Assembly: GCA_964017125.1 (NCBI GenBank) | Contig: OZ024914.1 | Location: 31,183,149-31,247,148, forward strand | DNA from: Flabesymbios commensalis | Lineage: Eukaryota > Annelida > Polychaeta > Terebellida > Flabelligeridae | Length of the DNA stretch: 64,000 bases | Direction: 5' to 3' | Shown: positions 59,201 through 64,000 of the stretch, piece after piece | How positions within the stretch are numbered: the stretch's first letter is position 1 | Layout: every line of letters begins with the position of its first letter | The notes under the pieces: generated by a model | Told to the model about the DNA's origin: nothing | The model's database searches: none | The model's input: the letters and a program-made list of their open reading frames with translations, nothing else | Position numbers and translations under genes: made by a program

Positions 59201-62200
59201 GTAATCTAGCACACAATCGATGGCATTCTCCAAAAGCTCATCTTGAGAAAGCCTGAAACATCACAATACACAATACAGGCCTGGTATTAATCCTTACAAT
59301 ACTTGTGTATAAACCATGGAGACCGAAGGTTTTTTCAATTTGAAATCATCATAAATGCCTCAATTTCGGTTTAATGCGAATACCTATGTTATGGGTCTAC
59401 GGCCATATTGTTTTTTTGTTACTCTTTCAGTGCGTGGACCATCTTTATACGTCAGATTCTGACATCTGAAGGCGTTTCCCGCTCTGAAAGGATTAGGGTG
59501 GAAGATTGAAGCCACTGATATCTATATTGAAGCAATGTTTTTATGTATAAAAAATGTGTAATATGTCATTGAGTTGTTGTGAACATGGTGTAGGCCTGCG
59601 TGTATAAGGTGAGCTTTTATCCTGGGTTACTACGACACATACTGAGCTGGGGCGACAGAACCAGATGTTAGACATGTGATTGGTCGAGGTGGCCATCCCG
59701 ACCGATCACATGTGAAAGATCTGGGTCAATCATTTTGGAATTACGGCCCTGCTTTTTAAAGAAGAACTGCTATTATGGATGTGTGAAATTATTTCAATCT
59801 CACATAAGAGACGTAGGAATTGATCCAAACTGGTATAAATTACTACCCTTCATTGAAACATCATATTTATTAGATATTATACATTATTTATTTCTTATAA
59901 TTCAAGTGTGGTACGGCTAGTGTATTAACCCTTAGCACACTGGTGTCGACTACAGTTGACTATAGTATTGTTTTCTCATGTTTTAATTGTCTTGTATAAC
60001 CAAGTTTTATAAATCAAATATGTCTCAAATCTGTGATAATCATATACATTTCAACCTAGATTTTGCAAATTGAACTAATTTTTAGTCACTTGAAGTTGTG
60101 GATCGCGTTAGCGAGACACAACTTCAAATGACTAAAAATTTAATTTTCTTGGCTCAGTGCTCCAAGGGTTAACTAATTATTAACCAATGTAGTACGTGTA
60201 TTAATTTATCAACATAACTTTAAGGGAGGACCAAATCCTCACAATGATTTTGTTTTATTTTAATAAAATAACAGATAGCTGATATGGTAGTAACGCGGGA
60301 TTTATTACTCTAAAGTGACACTTGCCTAAATCACACTTTCCTCTTTTTTCACTTACATGCAAAACACACTGGCTTGGCTTTTAATATTTTCCATATAGTT
60401 GGATACATCTTCAAGGTAGCTGTATTCGGTAAACACCTTCAAACCAAACTCACTCAAAACAGGATTAAAACACTTAGCTGCCTTCAGCATGTTGCATCCT
60501 GCATAACCAAAAAAAGTCATTCCTTCACTGAGATGAGATAAAATACTTACATCGTTGGATGCAGCTATTAATAAAATTGACAAACAATTATGCAGGAAGC
60601 CAGCACAATTGCATGTAATATCAAAGAAGATGTTATTTCCTTTCTCCCAATATTGCAAAATCATTTACGTAAAATTAAAAATCATTTATTACTAATAATA
60701 AATAATGTATAAATATTGAAAGAATTATATAGACGATGAATGATTATTACTAGAGAAGTAATTGTCAACATAGTTGTTCAATAAACTAAGTAACCATACT
60801 ATTGGATCAACTAATTAGAATAATAATAATAAACAGCGGGTGTACGATATCGCTCGGGTTTCTCCAAATTAGTTATTATTCTAAAAAAAAAAATAATATG
60901 ATCGAATTATTTTCACCGAAACACCAAAACAAATAACATTCAAATATTTATCCATTAAAATCCGTTTTTTTAGCAGAATTTCTGTCTCAATTTTCCTCTT
61001 TTAGTAGATAAAGATGAGTTCAAGTGGGTGACGAATTCAACAAAAATGTCATGAAATTAAATGTATGATGAAATTTGACATTCTAAAACTCTTTACAGCT
61101 TTACTGTTTGATGACATTTTACCTGTTTGAGAGCACTGCGTGGTGACGCTGGTAAACGAGCATCCGTACAGACAAGCTGACCTGGCCAGCCCGTCAAGCA
61201 TGGATCGGTGACGGTCTGCTAGCTCTGGACACTTATCCATCGCTTCTTGCATACACATTATAAGATATTCTCCTTGTCTATTGTAGAGAAGAAATAGGAT
61301 GATTAGATTAGTGTTTATCAACAGCTATCATGAGAAACTATTGATTTATAATGGACAAACGTTGTACCCCAATGTTGGGCCAGCGTCGGCGACGATGGCC
61401 CAACATTAAAACAGCATTGGGCCGGATGTGCAGCACCGCAGATACAACCCTTTAATCATCCAGCATTAACCTTTTAACCACCAGTCCGGATTATATTCGT
61501 TCTTACATGTTTTTATTAGAACATTATACATCAACTTTTAAACAGGTTGATGTTAAAACGTAACATCATTCAGCGAACATTTCTGTGGCGTTGACCTTTA
61601 TTTGGCCAAAGCTGAATAATTTTCACCAAATTAAAGTCGTGAATCAAGTCAGCGAGACACAACTTTAAGTGGGTGGAAATTTAAATTTATTTATTTGACG
61701 GTTAAGGGGTTGATGGTTGTAGTTTGTTCCAGTTGATGAATCAGACGAGTACGCATGGTAAGCTAGGGTTTAGTGAGATGTGATTTAAAATAACCAAATC
61801 CCATAAAATACCCAAGTGCGGCATATCAGTTTGAAGCTCCAATCGTCGCTATTTTAATGACCACTGGCATATTCTTTTGAATCAATATTCTTTTTATTCA
61901 AAATATAGCATTAACGCATATCTATGTGATCCCAACAGGTAAAGAGTTAATGTTCGTCTAGGGTTGATAGGGTTAAGATGTTGACCAGATACCTGCAGAC
62001 ATCCTGGAATGTCAGGTTGCTATATTCTTTATTTCCCATGAATTCGTTGGTGGCAACACTGCAGTTTGCGAAAGCATCATCCAAGTTTTTACATTCAGCA
62101 TTGTGCACTGTGGAAATAAATACAAAGAAATGCTTTACTATGGAAGTTTAATTCGACATAGATAATCAAAATTATTAAACTCTCCCAAAACATAGTATTT

Positions 62201-64000
62201 GGCAAAACTTAAATCTGCGACAAGAAAATCATATTCTGATTGAAATGAATTTTTAGCCAAAATAAAAACTATTGATTATCGACCATATGTTCTGGACAGC
62301 ATATTACTGCTGAAATTGCTTAGTATTGTGTGTATTATATCTTGTGTGTTTGTTATATTCATTCATTTGAAGCTGGAAATTGCGTTAGCAATTCCAGCTT
62401 CAAATGAATGAATATGACAAAAAATATTGTCATTTGTGAAAAACATTCCCGACATTGAATTTGTTGATTAAGTAGACATTTACCCCAGTCACACGAGCAC
62501 ATTAACGCGGATTGAATCCGGGATAAATAATATATCCCGGGTTTACCACGGGATCGTTCACATGGTAAGCGGGGCAGATTCGGGTTAATTGAGATAACAC
62601 GAATTAAACTATGCCGTATGACGTGGGTACCACAAAATATTTCAGCAGTGTTAGATTTGTTGTTTTTTTTGAAGAAAATGCACCAGTATTTTACGCGTCA
62701 ACAAAGAATTGTAGCACCAAACAATTATCTAAAATAAATAGATTTTAAAATGATCCAACTTCTCTGTCTCACCTGCTCCACAGCGTCTATCTAGCTGGTT
62801 GAATCTGCTGATGTAGTCGTTCACCAGTTGACCCCATTTCTCCACTGTGGCGTAATCAGTAGTCGAGTGTACATTACAGTCTGAAGCCTCCAGTATGGTG
62901 GACAAACTCTCATCCACGGCCGACACATAGACGCCACGGTTACTGAAAACATAAGCATTAACATTTAAGCCGCCGGTAGCGATTATATTTTTTACAAGCA
63001 CATTGCCTATCTTCTTTTAAATATGTTGAAAATAAAACGTGACAACAATCAGCAATATTTAAAAATTATAGTAGACCTCCATTTTGTCACATCTGAATAA
63101 TTTTCACTCACTTGAAGTTGTGGATCGCGTCAGCGAGACACAACTTCAAGTGGGTGTAAATTATAATTGAATAATTTGGCCGCTAAAGAGTTAACCTTTA
63201 ACCCTAAATGTCTCAGTTAGCTCTTTCTGCTTCATTTGAATACGAAGCTAACATATTTCTATATGAACTATGGAGACCAAAGGGTTTTGTGCTTCATTTG
63301 AATACCTATGTTATGGGTCTATGGCCATTATAAATGTAAATTATTTAATTTAGCGCTTTAACCCTCTATAGACGTCAGATTCTGACGTTTAGAGTTGATC
63401 CCTGCACTGTAAGAGTAAAAATATCTCTAATGGCCTTTGACCCATAACATAACATTTATCATGATTTCAAATTGAAAAAAACTATTTGGTTGCGATGTTT
63501 TTTTACAAATTGATTCAGCTCTTTAAGGGTTAAGCTACCCTTGGGTCAACATAGTGTGTTTGCTAGGAGAATGAGGTTCTTGATGCTTTATTGATTTAAC
63601 TGATCCAAAACGCTGTGCACTGTCTCAGATGGATCCCAGGATGGTAATGGAATGTTGAACGCGGCGGCAGCCTCGTGGCAAGCTGAGGGGGCTAGGACAG
63701 GCCGTCTGCCTAGCCTGAGTTGCAAGTGAAAGTGGAGCGGGCTTAGCCTCGTGGCTCAGTGTCGTCGGTAGCTCCCGCCAGAGGGCGCAGCCTCTCGTCA
63801 GATGCTGACCCCTGGCGAGCGAAACCGAAGCAGTCCCCACATAGTAACAAAGTACTCACAGGCATACTTGTTCCAATCCAGTGAGGGAATGCATGCCAAC
63901 TTCTAGTATTGCTGTGAAGTTATTCAGGGTGGCATTAGCACGACCGGTGAGGTTCTTCATAGTACAGTAGATTGTATTTAAACCCGTGTATCTATCTGTT
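44192..64000 (-). CDS. Cysteine-repeat protein with likely GPI anchor, 5' end outside window
   Basis: Fifteen exons join in frame on the minus strand: 63860-64000 (cut), 62773-62942, 61993-62107, 61123-61277, 60357-60498, 58711-59252, 57902-58043, 56993-57165, 55270-55372, 53568-53728, 52741-52906, 51800-52026, 46958-47093, 45282-45442, 44192-44256. They code 865 residues and a stop. Seven domains of about 85-130 residues (longer with the insert) each use two exons: the first carries C1, C2 and C3, the second C4-x7-C5 and C6. Entry is in phase 1, the internal intron in phase 2. The pattern recalls small helical six-cysteine extracellular domains (for example the DUF19 or CPG4 type of nematodes), but I cannot name the family. 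The last exon codes a short hydrophobic tail. A secreted or membrane-tethered extracellular protein is inferred. Confidence 0.85.
44942..45020. repeat. 79-bp perfect foldback element
   Basis: TCGTCGCCTCGGAGCTAAAG and its exact inverse enclose GGATCCTATCTGACACTCG and the inverted half. ATTT stands on both sides. A copy with one or two differences lies at 56751-56828. It is inserted in a decayed TTAA MITE that begins at 44909, which also has a hairpin with ATTGCGGTAGCAAT at 45152-45196. Confidence 0.85.
45282..45442 (-). CDS. Gene 2 exon, domain 7 second half
   Basis: 161 bases. The acceptor TTGACAG at 45443 is chosen over the nearer TAG because it gives EIARRMQCMMSVTQTC, which has the same spacing to C4-x7-C5 as the other six domains. 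C6 is in EICQLD. The donor is GCAGCAA|GTGAGG. Confidence 0.8.
45528..45740 (+). mobile_element. TTAA MITE, family D
   Basis: Left end CCCTTTGCCTGCTGATCACG, body with TGTCGTTTTTAAT and GTTTAAACGTGACG, hairpin at 45672-45716 (GGTCGCGGTAGCAAGAC loop). The flank is ATAA instead of TTAA, and the right end is lost where a local duplication begins. Confidence 0.65.
45743..45815 (-). pseudogene. Duplicated fragment of gene 2 exon 45282-45442
   Basis: 45743-45930 repeats 45380-45550 with about 85 percent similarity: the first half of the exon, its acceptor and the adjoining intron, including the start of the family D MITE. The copy keeps the acceptor TTGACAG|AGAGATCGCTCATGC. Relative to the real exon it lacks five bases, and in the normal frame it soon meets a TAG. 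It lies upstream of the real exon and could act as a decoy acceptor. Confidence 0.75.
45899..46118 (+). mobile_element. TTAA MITE, family D, intact
   Basis: 220 bp between TTAA copies at 45895-45898 and 46119-46122. The hairpin (46033-46079) is near the right end, with the loop GGTCGTGGTAGCGAGAC. Part of the local duplication described at 45743. Confidence 0.75.
46270..46440 (-). mobile_element. TTAA MITE family B, reverse
   Basis: The hairpin end has AGCGCGGGGACCGACTTTAG, GACGTCAGATTCTGACATC and GCGATCAACGCA; the body follows with CCATAACATATGTATTTAAG. The outer TTAA is replaced by TTAAAC near 46265. Confidence 0.65.
46851..46930. repeat. 80-bp near-perfect foldback element
   Basis: TTCGTCCCCTTGGATATGAA and its exact inverse enclose GGGTGTATCTGCCACTTT. 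The same ATCTGNCACT core is found in the foldbacks at 44942 and 56751. It ends 28 bp from the donor of the exon at 46958. Confidence 0.85.
46958..47093 (-). CDS. Gene 2 exon, domain 7 first half
   Basis: 136 bases, entered in phase 1, left in phase 2. DCNNLTFRVGRLANC gives C1-x12-C2; ATTYEACR gives C3. Acceptor TTTACAG, donor TGCAG|GTGAAT. Confidence 0.85.
47121..47351 (+). mobile_element. TTAA MITE, family A
   Basis: Left TTAA (47117-47120) and CCCTTTAACCGTC; right GGCGGTTAAAGTG then GTAA. Hairpin at 47272-47316. It starts 28 bp upstream of exon 46958-47093, in its acceptor-side intron. Further hairpin remnants without full element ends follow at 47412-47455 and 47572-47606. Confidence 0.75.
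48050..48395. repeat. Palindromic MITEs, CAACGT family, two copies
   Basis: Two palindromes side by side: TTGGGCCAGCATCAGACC with TCGTCTACGACGCTGGCCC (48065-48145) and CACCCAATGCTGTTTTAATG with CAGTGAAACAGCATTGGGTG (48180-48253). A third decayed piece lies at 48330-48395. Confidence 0.65.
48794..48985 (-). repeat. TTAA MITE family B, reverse, decayed
   Basis: TTAA at 48790-48793, then CCCGCTCAGTGCGGGG, the TCTGACGTCTACAGACG core and CAATCCCCACACTG; the body has GACCCATAAGGTAGG. The far end is lost. Confidence 0.6.
49185..51135. repeat. 144-bp tandem satellite, 13 copies
   Basis: The anchor GGCCATTTTGAATTT recurs at about 49265, 49411, 49554, 49698, 49841, 49984, 50136, 50278, 50422, 50567, 50710, 50874 and 51019, a period of mostly 142-146. 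Each unit also carries TTTTATAGTAATGGTCTAGC, ATCTAGCACGGTTTACC and CATGTGAAAGT. The centre copies are most alike; the edges are diverged. The last three units share a longer variant with TTGAGCGGTTTTCATGATAT. It fills part of the gene 2 intron between 47093 and 51800. Confidence 0.95.
51136..51525 (+). repeat. Two-unit repeat with GGCCCAAC tail
   Basis: Two diverged units of about 158 bp (TCAAGGTCAAGG / AGGTCAAAGTTC, AAAAGGCACAACTAG, GCTCCGGAAACGAA at 51290 and 51449) lead into five perfect copies of GGCCCAAC (51475-51514). The layout resembles short repeats of marine invertebrates that end in GGACGGAC-type arrays. It directly follows the satellite and may belong to the same element. Confidence 0.75.
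51800..52026 (-). CDS. Gene 2 exon, domain 6 second half
   Basis: 227 bases, phase 2 to phase 1. ACEKRAHSHC is C4-x7-C5; C6 is in TEYCHAG. It is longer than its counterparts, with an insert around PMENDNPKEHHFPLTNRTGH. Confidence 0.85.
52741..52906 (-). CDS. Gene 2 exon, domain 6 first half
   Basis: 166 bases, phase 1 to phase 2. ESCNFHRLYSC is C1-x7-C2; SYHQCR carries C3. Acceptor TTCTCAG, donor TGCCG|GTTAGT. In the intron below, 52660-52710 has a hairpin (AAGCTTCTCGACGTCGC and CTCGAGAAGCCT). Confidence 0.85.
53568..53728 (-). CDS. Gene 2 exon, domain 5 second half
   Basis: 161 bases, phase 2 to phase 1. DCHTESTKGC is C4-x7-C5; C6 is in AWNCRLTM. The donor ATGGATA|GTATGT ends the exon. Confidence 0.85.
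53819..54052 (+). mobile_element. TTAA MITE, family B, intact reference copy
   Basis: 234 bp between TTAA copies (53815-53818, 54053-54056). Ends CCCTTACAACGCTG and GCACTGTAAGGG. The right-hand 90 bases fold as a long hairpin: TGCGGGGATCGACTTTAGAC, GTCAGAATCTGACGTC and the inverse. The body has CTCAGTTAGCTCTTTC and TATGGGTCCACGGCC landmarks. The TTAA on the right is shared with the next element. Confidence 0.85.
54057..54299 (+). mobile_element. TTAA MITE, family C, abutting a family B copy
   Basis: Starts CCCTTAGAACACTGATGTCG directly after TTAA 54053-54056 and ends ...CAGATGGG before TTGA. Hairpin at 54215-54264. GTCGACTGCAGTAGAC near the left end is a further small palindrome typical of this family. 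Confidence 0.8.
54905..54972 (+). repeat. Solitary hairpin of the family A/C/D type
   Basis: GTTCACCCACTTGAAGTTGT, the GGATCGCGGTAGCGAGAC loop and the exact inverse arm. The arms are paired over more than 20 bases. Flanking MITE ends are not evident. Confidence 0.75.
55270..55372 (-). CDS. Gene 2 exon, domain 5 first half
   Basis: 103 bases, phase 1 to phase 2. ACLSETQAGNEIEEC is C1-x12-C2; KYQACR carries C3. The shortest of the first-half exons. Confidence 0.85.
55419..55648 (+). mobile_element. TTAA MITE, family D
   Basis: TTAG at the left (55415-55418), CCCTTTGTTTCATAATCACG, body with GTTTAAACATCAATATTTGG, hairpin at 55567-55614, right end GATAAGGA then TTAA. It begins 43 bp upstream of the acceptor side of exon 55270-55372. 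Confidence 0.75.
55742..55978 (+). mobile_element. TTAA MITE, family C
   Basis: TTAA at 55738-55741 and 55979-55982. Left end CCTCGTAGATCACTGATGTC, right end GTGAGCTGAGGG. Hairpin at 55895-55943 with a TCGCGATAGCGA loop. Confidence 0.8.
56751..56828. repeat. Foldback element, second copy of 44942
   Basis: Same 78 bases as 44942-45020 apart from one or two positions at the loop (CACTCGTCAGAGTG against CACTCGTTAGAGTG). ATTT flanks both sides again. Confidence 0.85.
56993..57165 (-). CDS. Gene 2 exon, domain 4 second half
   Basis: 173 bases, phase 2 to phase 1. RCVERVANDC is C4-x7-C5; C6 is in VVGICNYHSG. Acceptor GTTATAG, donor AGTG|GTGAGA. Confidence 0.85.
57300..57497 (-). mobile_element. 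TTAA MITE, family D, reverse, truncated
   Basis: Hairpin at 57306-57352 (TCTCGCTACCGCGACCC loop), then the inverted family D body (AATCTTGATATTTAAACG, CCCAATAACAGTGATT) to GTGAAAAGA and TTAA at 57498-57501. The hairpin-side end is missing. Confidence 0.7.
57902..58043 (-). CDS. Gene 2 exon, domain 4 first half
   Basis: 142 bases, phase 1 to phase 2. SCGGDYSEVERRIHDLESC has C1 and C2 sixteen residues apart, the widest spacing seen; TYTYLCR carries C3. Confidence 0.85.
58225..58320. repeat. Palindromic repeat of the CAACGT type
   Basis: ATTTGTATAGCATTTATAC and the inverse ATTGTACAAATATTATAC around CAACGTCTTCGACGTTAG. A related half lies at 56835-56880. Confidence 0.55.
58400..58612. repeat. 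Two family C hairpins in opposite orientation
   Basis: Hairpins at 58412-58462 (minus, TCTCGCTACCGCGACAC loop) and 58532-58580 (plus, AATCGCGGTAGCGAGAC loop), each with AGTCACTTGAAG-type arms of family C. The second has a family C right end (AATCGCTCAGAACTCTAGGGG). Full ends are not present. Confidence 0.65.
58711..59252 (-). CDS. Gene 2 long exon: domain 3 second half with mucin-like insert
   Basis: 542 bases, phase 2 to phase 1. DCVLDYEIPC is C4-x7-C5. Between C5 and C6 (YVKYLCTP) stands an insert of about 120 residues: basic start (GRDRNKREIRKP), AAARQKRQADS with an R-x-K-R furin-like site, then a Thr/Ser/Pro/Tyr-rich part in which PTGKYTTYAP occurs twice, and an acidic Gly/Ser end (GGSGSSGGSESSEE). 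Heavy O-glycosylation is likely. Other domains have about 24 residues in this place. Confidence 0.85.
59291..59492 (+). mobile_element. TTAA MITE, family B
   Basis: TTAA at 59287-59290, TCCTTACAATACTTG, the family B body and a decayed hairpin (GACCATCTTTATACGTCAG), right end CTCTGAAAGGA then TTAG. It starts about 40 bp from exon 58711-59252 on its acceptor side. Confidence 0.75.
59660..59712. repeat. Foldback related to 8101
   Basis: GACATGTGATTGGTCGAGG and inverted CCGACCGATCACATGTG meet at TGGCCA. The centre matches the palindrome at 8101-8213. Confidence 0.65.
59939..60168 (+). mobile_element. TTAA MITE, family C, intact
   Basis: 230 bp between TTAA at 59935-59938 and 60169-60172. Ends CCCTTAGCACACTG and CAGTGCTCCAAGGG. 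Hairpin at 60086-60132 with loop GGATCGCGTTAGCGAGAC, near the right end. Confidence 0.85.
60357..60498 (-). CDS. Gene 2 exon, domain 3 first half
   Basis: 142 bases, phase 1 to phase 2. GCNMLKAAKC is C1-x7-C2; SVFCM carries C3. Acceptor TATGCAG, donor TGCAT|GTAAGT. Confidence 0.85.
61123..61277 (-). CDS. Gene 2 exon, domain 2 second half
   Basis: 155 bases, phase 2 to phase 1. MCMQEAMDKC is C4-x7-C5. Then ACLYGC and TTQC give three cysteines where other domains have one, so domain 2 has an extra pair. Confidence 0.85.
61358..61432. repeat. Palindromic MITE, CAACGT family
   Basis: CCCAATGTTGGGCCAGCGTC, centre GGCGACGATGGCCC and inverted AACATTAAAACAGCATTGGG. Confidence 0.65.
61470..61709 (+). 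mobile_element. TTAA MITE, family A, decayed
   Basis: TTAA at 61466-61469, CTTTTAACCACC, family A body (AACGTAACATCATTCAGC), degraded hairpin near 61627-61670, end GACGGTTAAGGGG then TTGA. Confidence 0.75.
61993..62107 (-). CDS. Gene 2 exon, domain 2 first half
   Basis: 115 bases, phase 1 to phase 2. ECKNLDDAFANC is C1-x9-C2; TFQDVCR carries C3. Confidence 0.85.
62340..62470 (-). repeat. Family F hairpin fragment
   Basis: TTCATTTGAAGCTGGAAATT, GCGTTAGC and the exact inverse arm (62365-62413), followed by the family F body. Related to 22736-22975. Confidence 0.7.
62773..62942 (-). CDS. Gene 2 exon, domain 1 (in window) second half
   Basis: 170 bases, phase 2 to phase 1. ASDC is in the place of C5 and RRCGAG of C6. 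At the place of C4, seven residues earlier, there is Ser, so this domain lacks one of the usual cysteines. Confidence 0.85.
62962..63190 (+). mobile_element. TTAA MITE, family A
   Basis: TTAA at 62958-62961 and 63191-63194. Ends CATTTAAGCCGCCGG and TTGGCCGCTAAAGAG. Hairpin at 63107-63152. It starts 20 bp from the acceptor side of exon 62773-62942, within the polypyrimidine and branch-point region. Confidence 0.8.
63197..63540 (+). repeat. Composite of family B MITE copies
   Basis: Family B body landmarks (CTCAGTTAGCTCTTTC, CCTATGTTATGGGTCTATGG) precede GACGTCAGATTCTGACG at 63370-63390, and an inverted body (TTTGACCCATAACATAAC) follows down to a TTAA near 63530. It looks like one copy inserted in or joined to another. 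Confidence 0.55.
63610..63850. promoter_or_regulatory. GC-rich island with CTCF-like motif in gene 2 intron
   Basis: About 240 bases much richer in G and C than the rest of the intron. CCGCCAGAGGGCGC at 63775-63788 matches the CTCF core CCASYAGRKGGCRS at 13 of 14 positions. AGCCTCGTGG occurs twice (63668 and 63745). It may be a regulatory element or an unrecognised SINE. Confidence 0.35.
63860..64000 (-). CDS. Gene 2 first exon in window, cut by the edge
   Basis: Open from the window edge in the frame that joins the next exon. TIYCTMKNLTGRANATLNNF and LEQVCL carry the C2 and C3 positions. NLT, NAT and NFT are potential N-glycosylation sites. Donor TGCCT|GTGAGT, phase 2. The ATG in it is internal, not the start. 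Confidence 0.8.

Noticed and set aside
58746-59216. Long alternative minus and plus frames over the long gene 2 exon
   Set aside because: Shadows of the real frame, open because of the low-complexity Thr/Ser/Tyr repeat.

Overview
The window looks like nuclear DNA of an invertebrate deuterostome. It is AT-rich, has split genes with GT-AG introns, and is packed with LINEs, tRNA-derived SINEs, foldback elements and short TTAA-flanked MITEs. A hemichordate or echinoderm fits best. The reasons are a foldback element whose long terminal inverted repeats are 16-bp tandem arrays (as in the TU elements of sea urchins), the repeated TAGGCCTA octamer, and a secreted protein built of IgGFc-binding-protein (FCGBP) N-terminal domains. 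Amphioxus or a mollusc cannot be excluded from sequence alone.

Two host genes can be modelled exon by exon. Gene 1 (+ strand, 4412-26123) is complete: nine coding exons, 868 residues, a signal peptide, then two tandem IgGFc-binding N-terminal domains, then a stop. Each domain is coded by three exons with the same intron-phase pattern (1-0-0-1), so the gene arose by duplication of a three-exon module. Gene 2 (- strand, 44192 to beyond 64000, 5' end outside the window) has fifteen exons here. They make seven repeats of a six-cysteine domain, each coded by two exons with alternating phase-1 and phase-2 introns and a nearly invariant C-x7-C in the second exon. The protein ends in a short hydrophobic tail that looks like a GPI-anchor signal. 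One domain carries a 100-residue Thr/Ser/Tyr-rich insert with an RQKR furin-like site. The two genes converge on an 18-kb intergenic stretch.

Region by region. 1-4147: AT-rich flank and a decayed LINE. 4148-26123: gene 1. Its intron 4 is about 91 percent a 4.6-kb Tc1/mariner-type element, and its intron 5 (10.9 kb) holds LINEs, a SINE, direct repeats and a 256-bp tandem duplication. 26312-29325: a 3.0-kb TU-like foldback element with an 8-bp target duplication. 30326-34240: a 3.9-kb element with arms of about 920 bp. 34264-43584: palindromic MITEs and a 968-bp TA-flanked MITE. 44192-64000: gene 2, whose introns hold a 13-copy, 144-bp satellite and a dense set of TTAA-flanked MITEs.

The most unusual pattern is that several TTAA-flanked MITE families, with different ends and bodies, share one 45-bp hairpin near one terminus. 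Eighteen or so copies of the hairpin are visible, about fifteen of them in gene 2 introns. All gene models were read by eye from splice signals and frame; no database search was possible.
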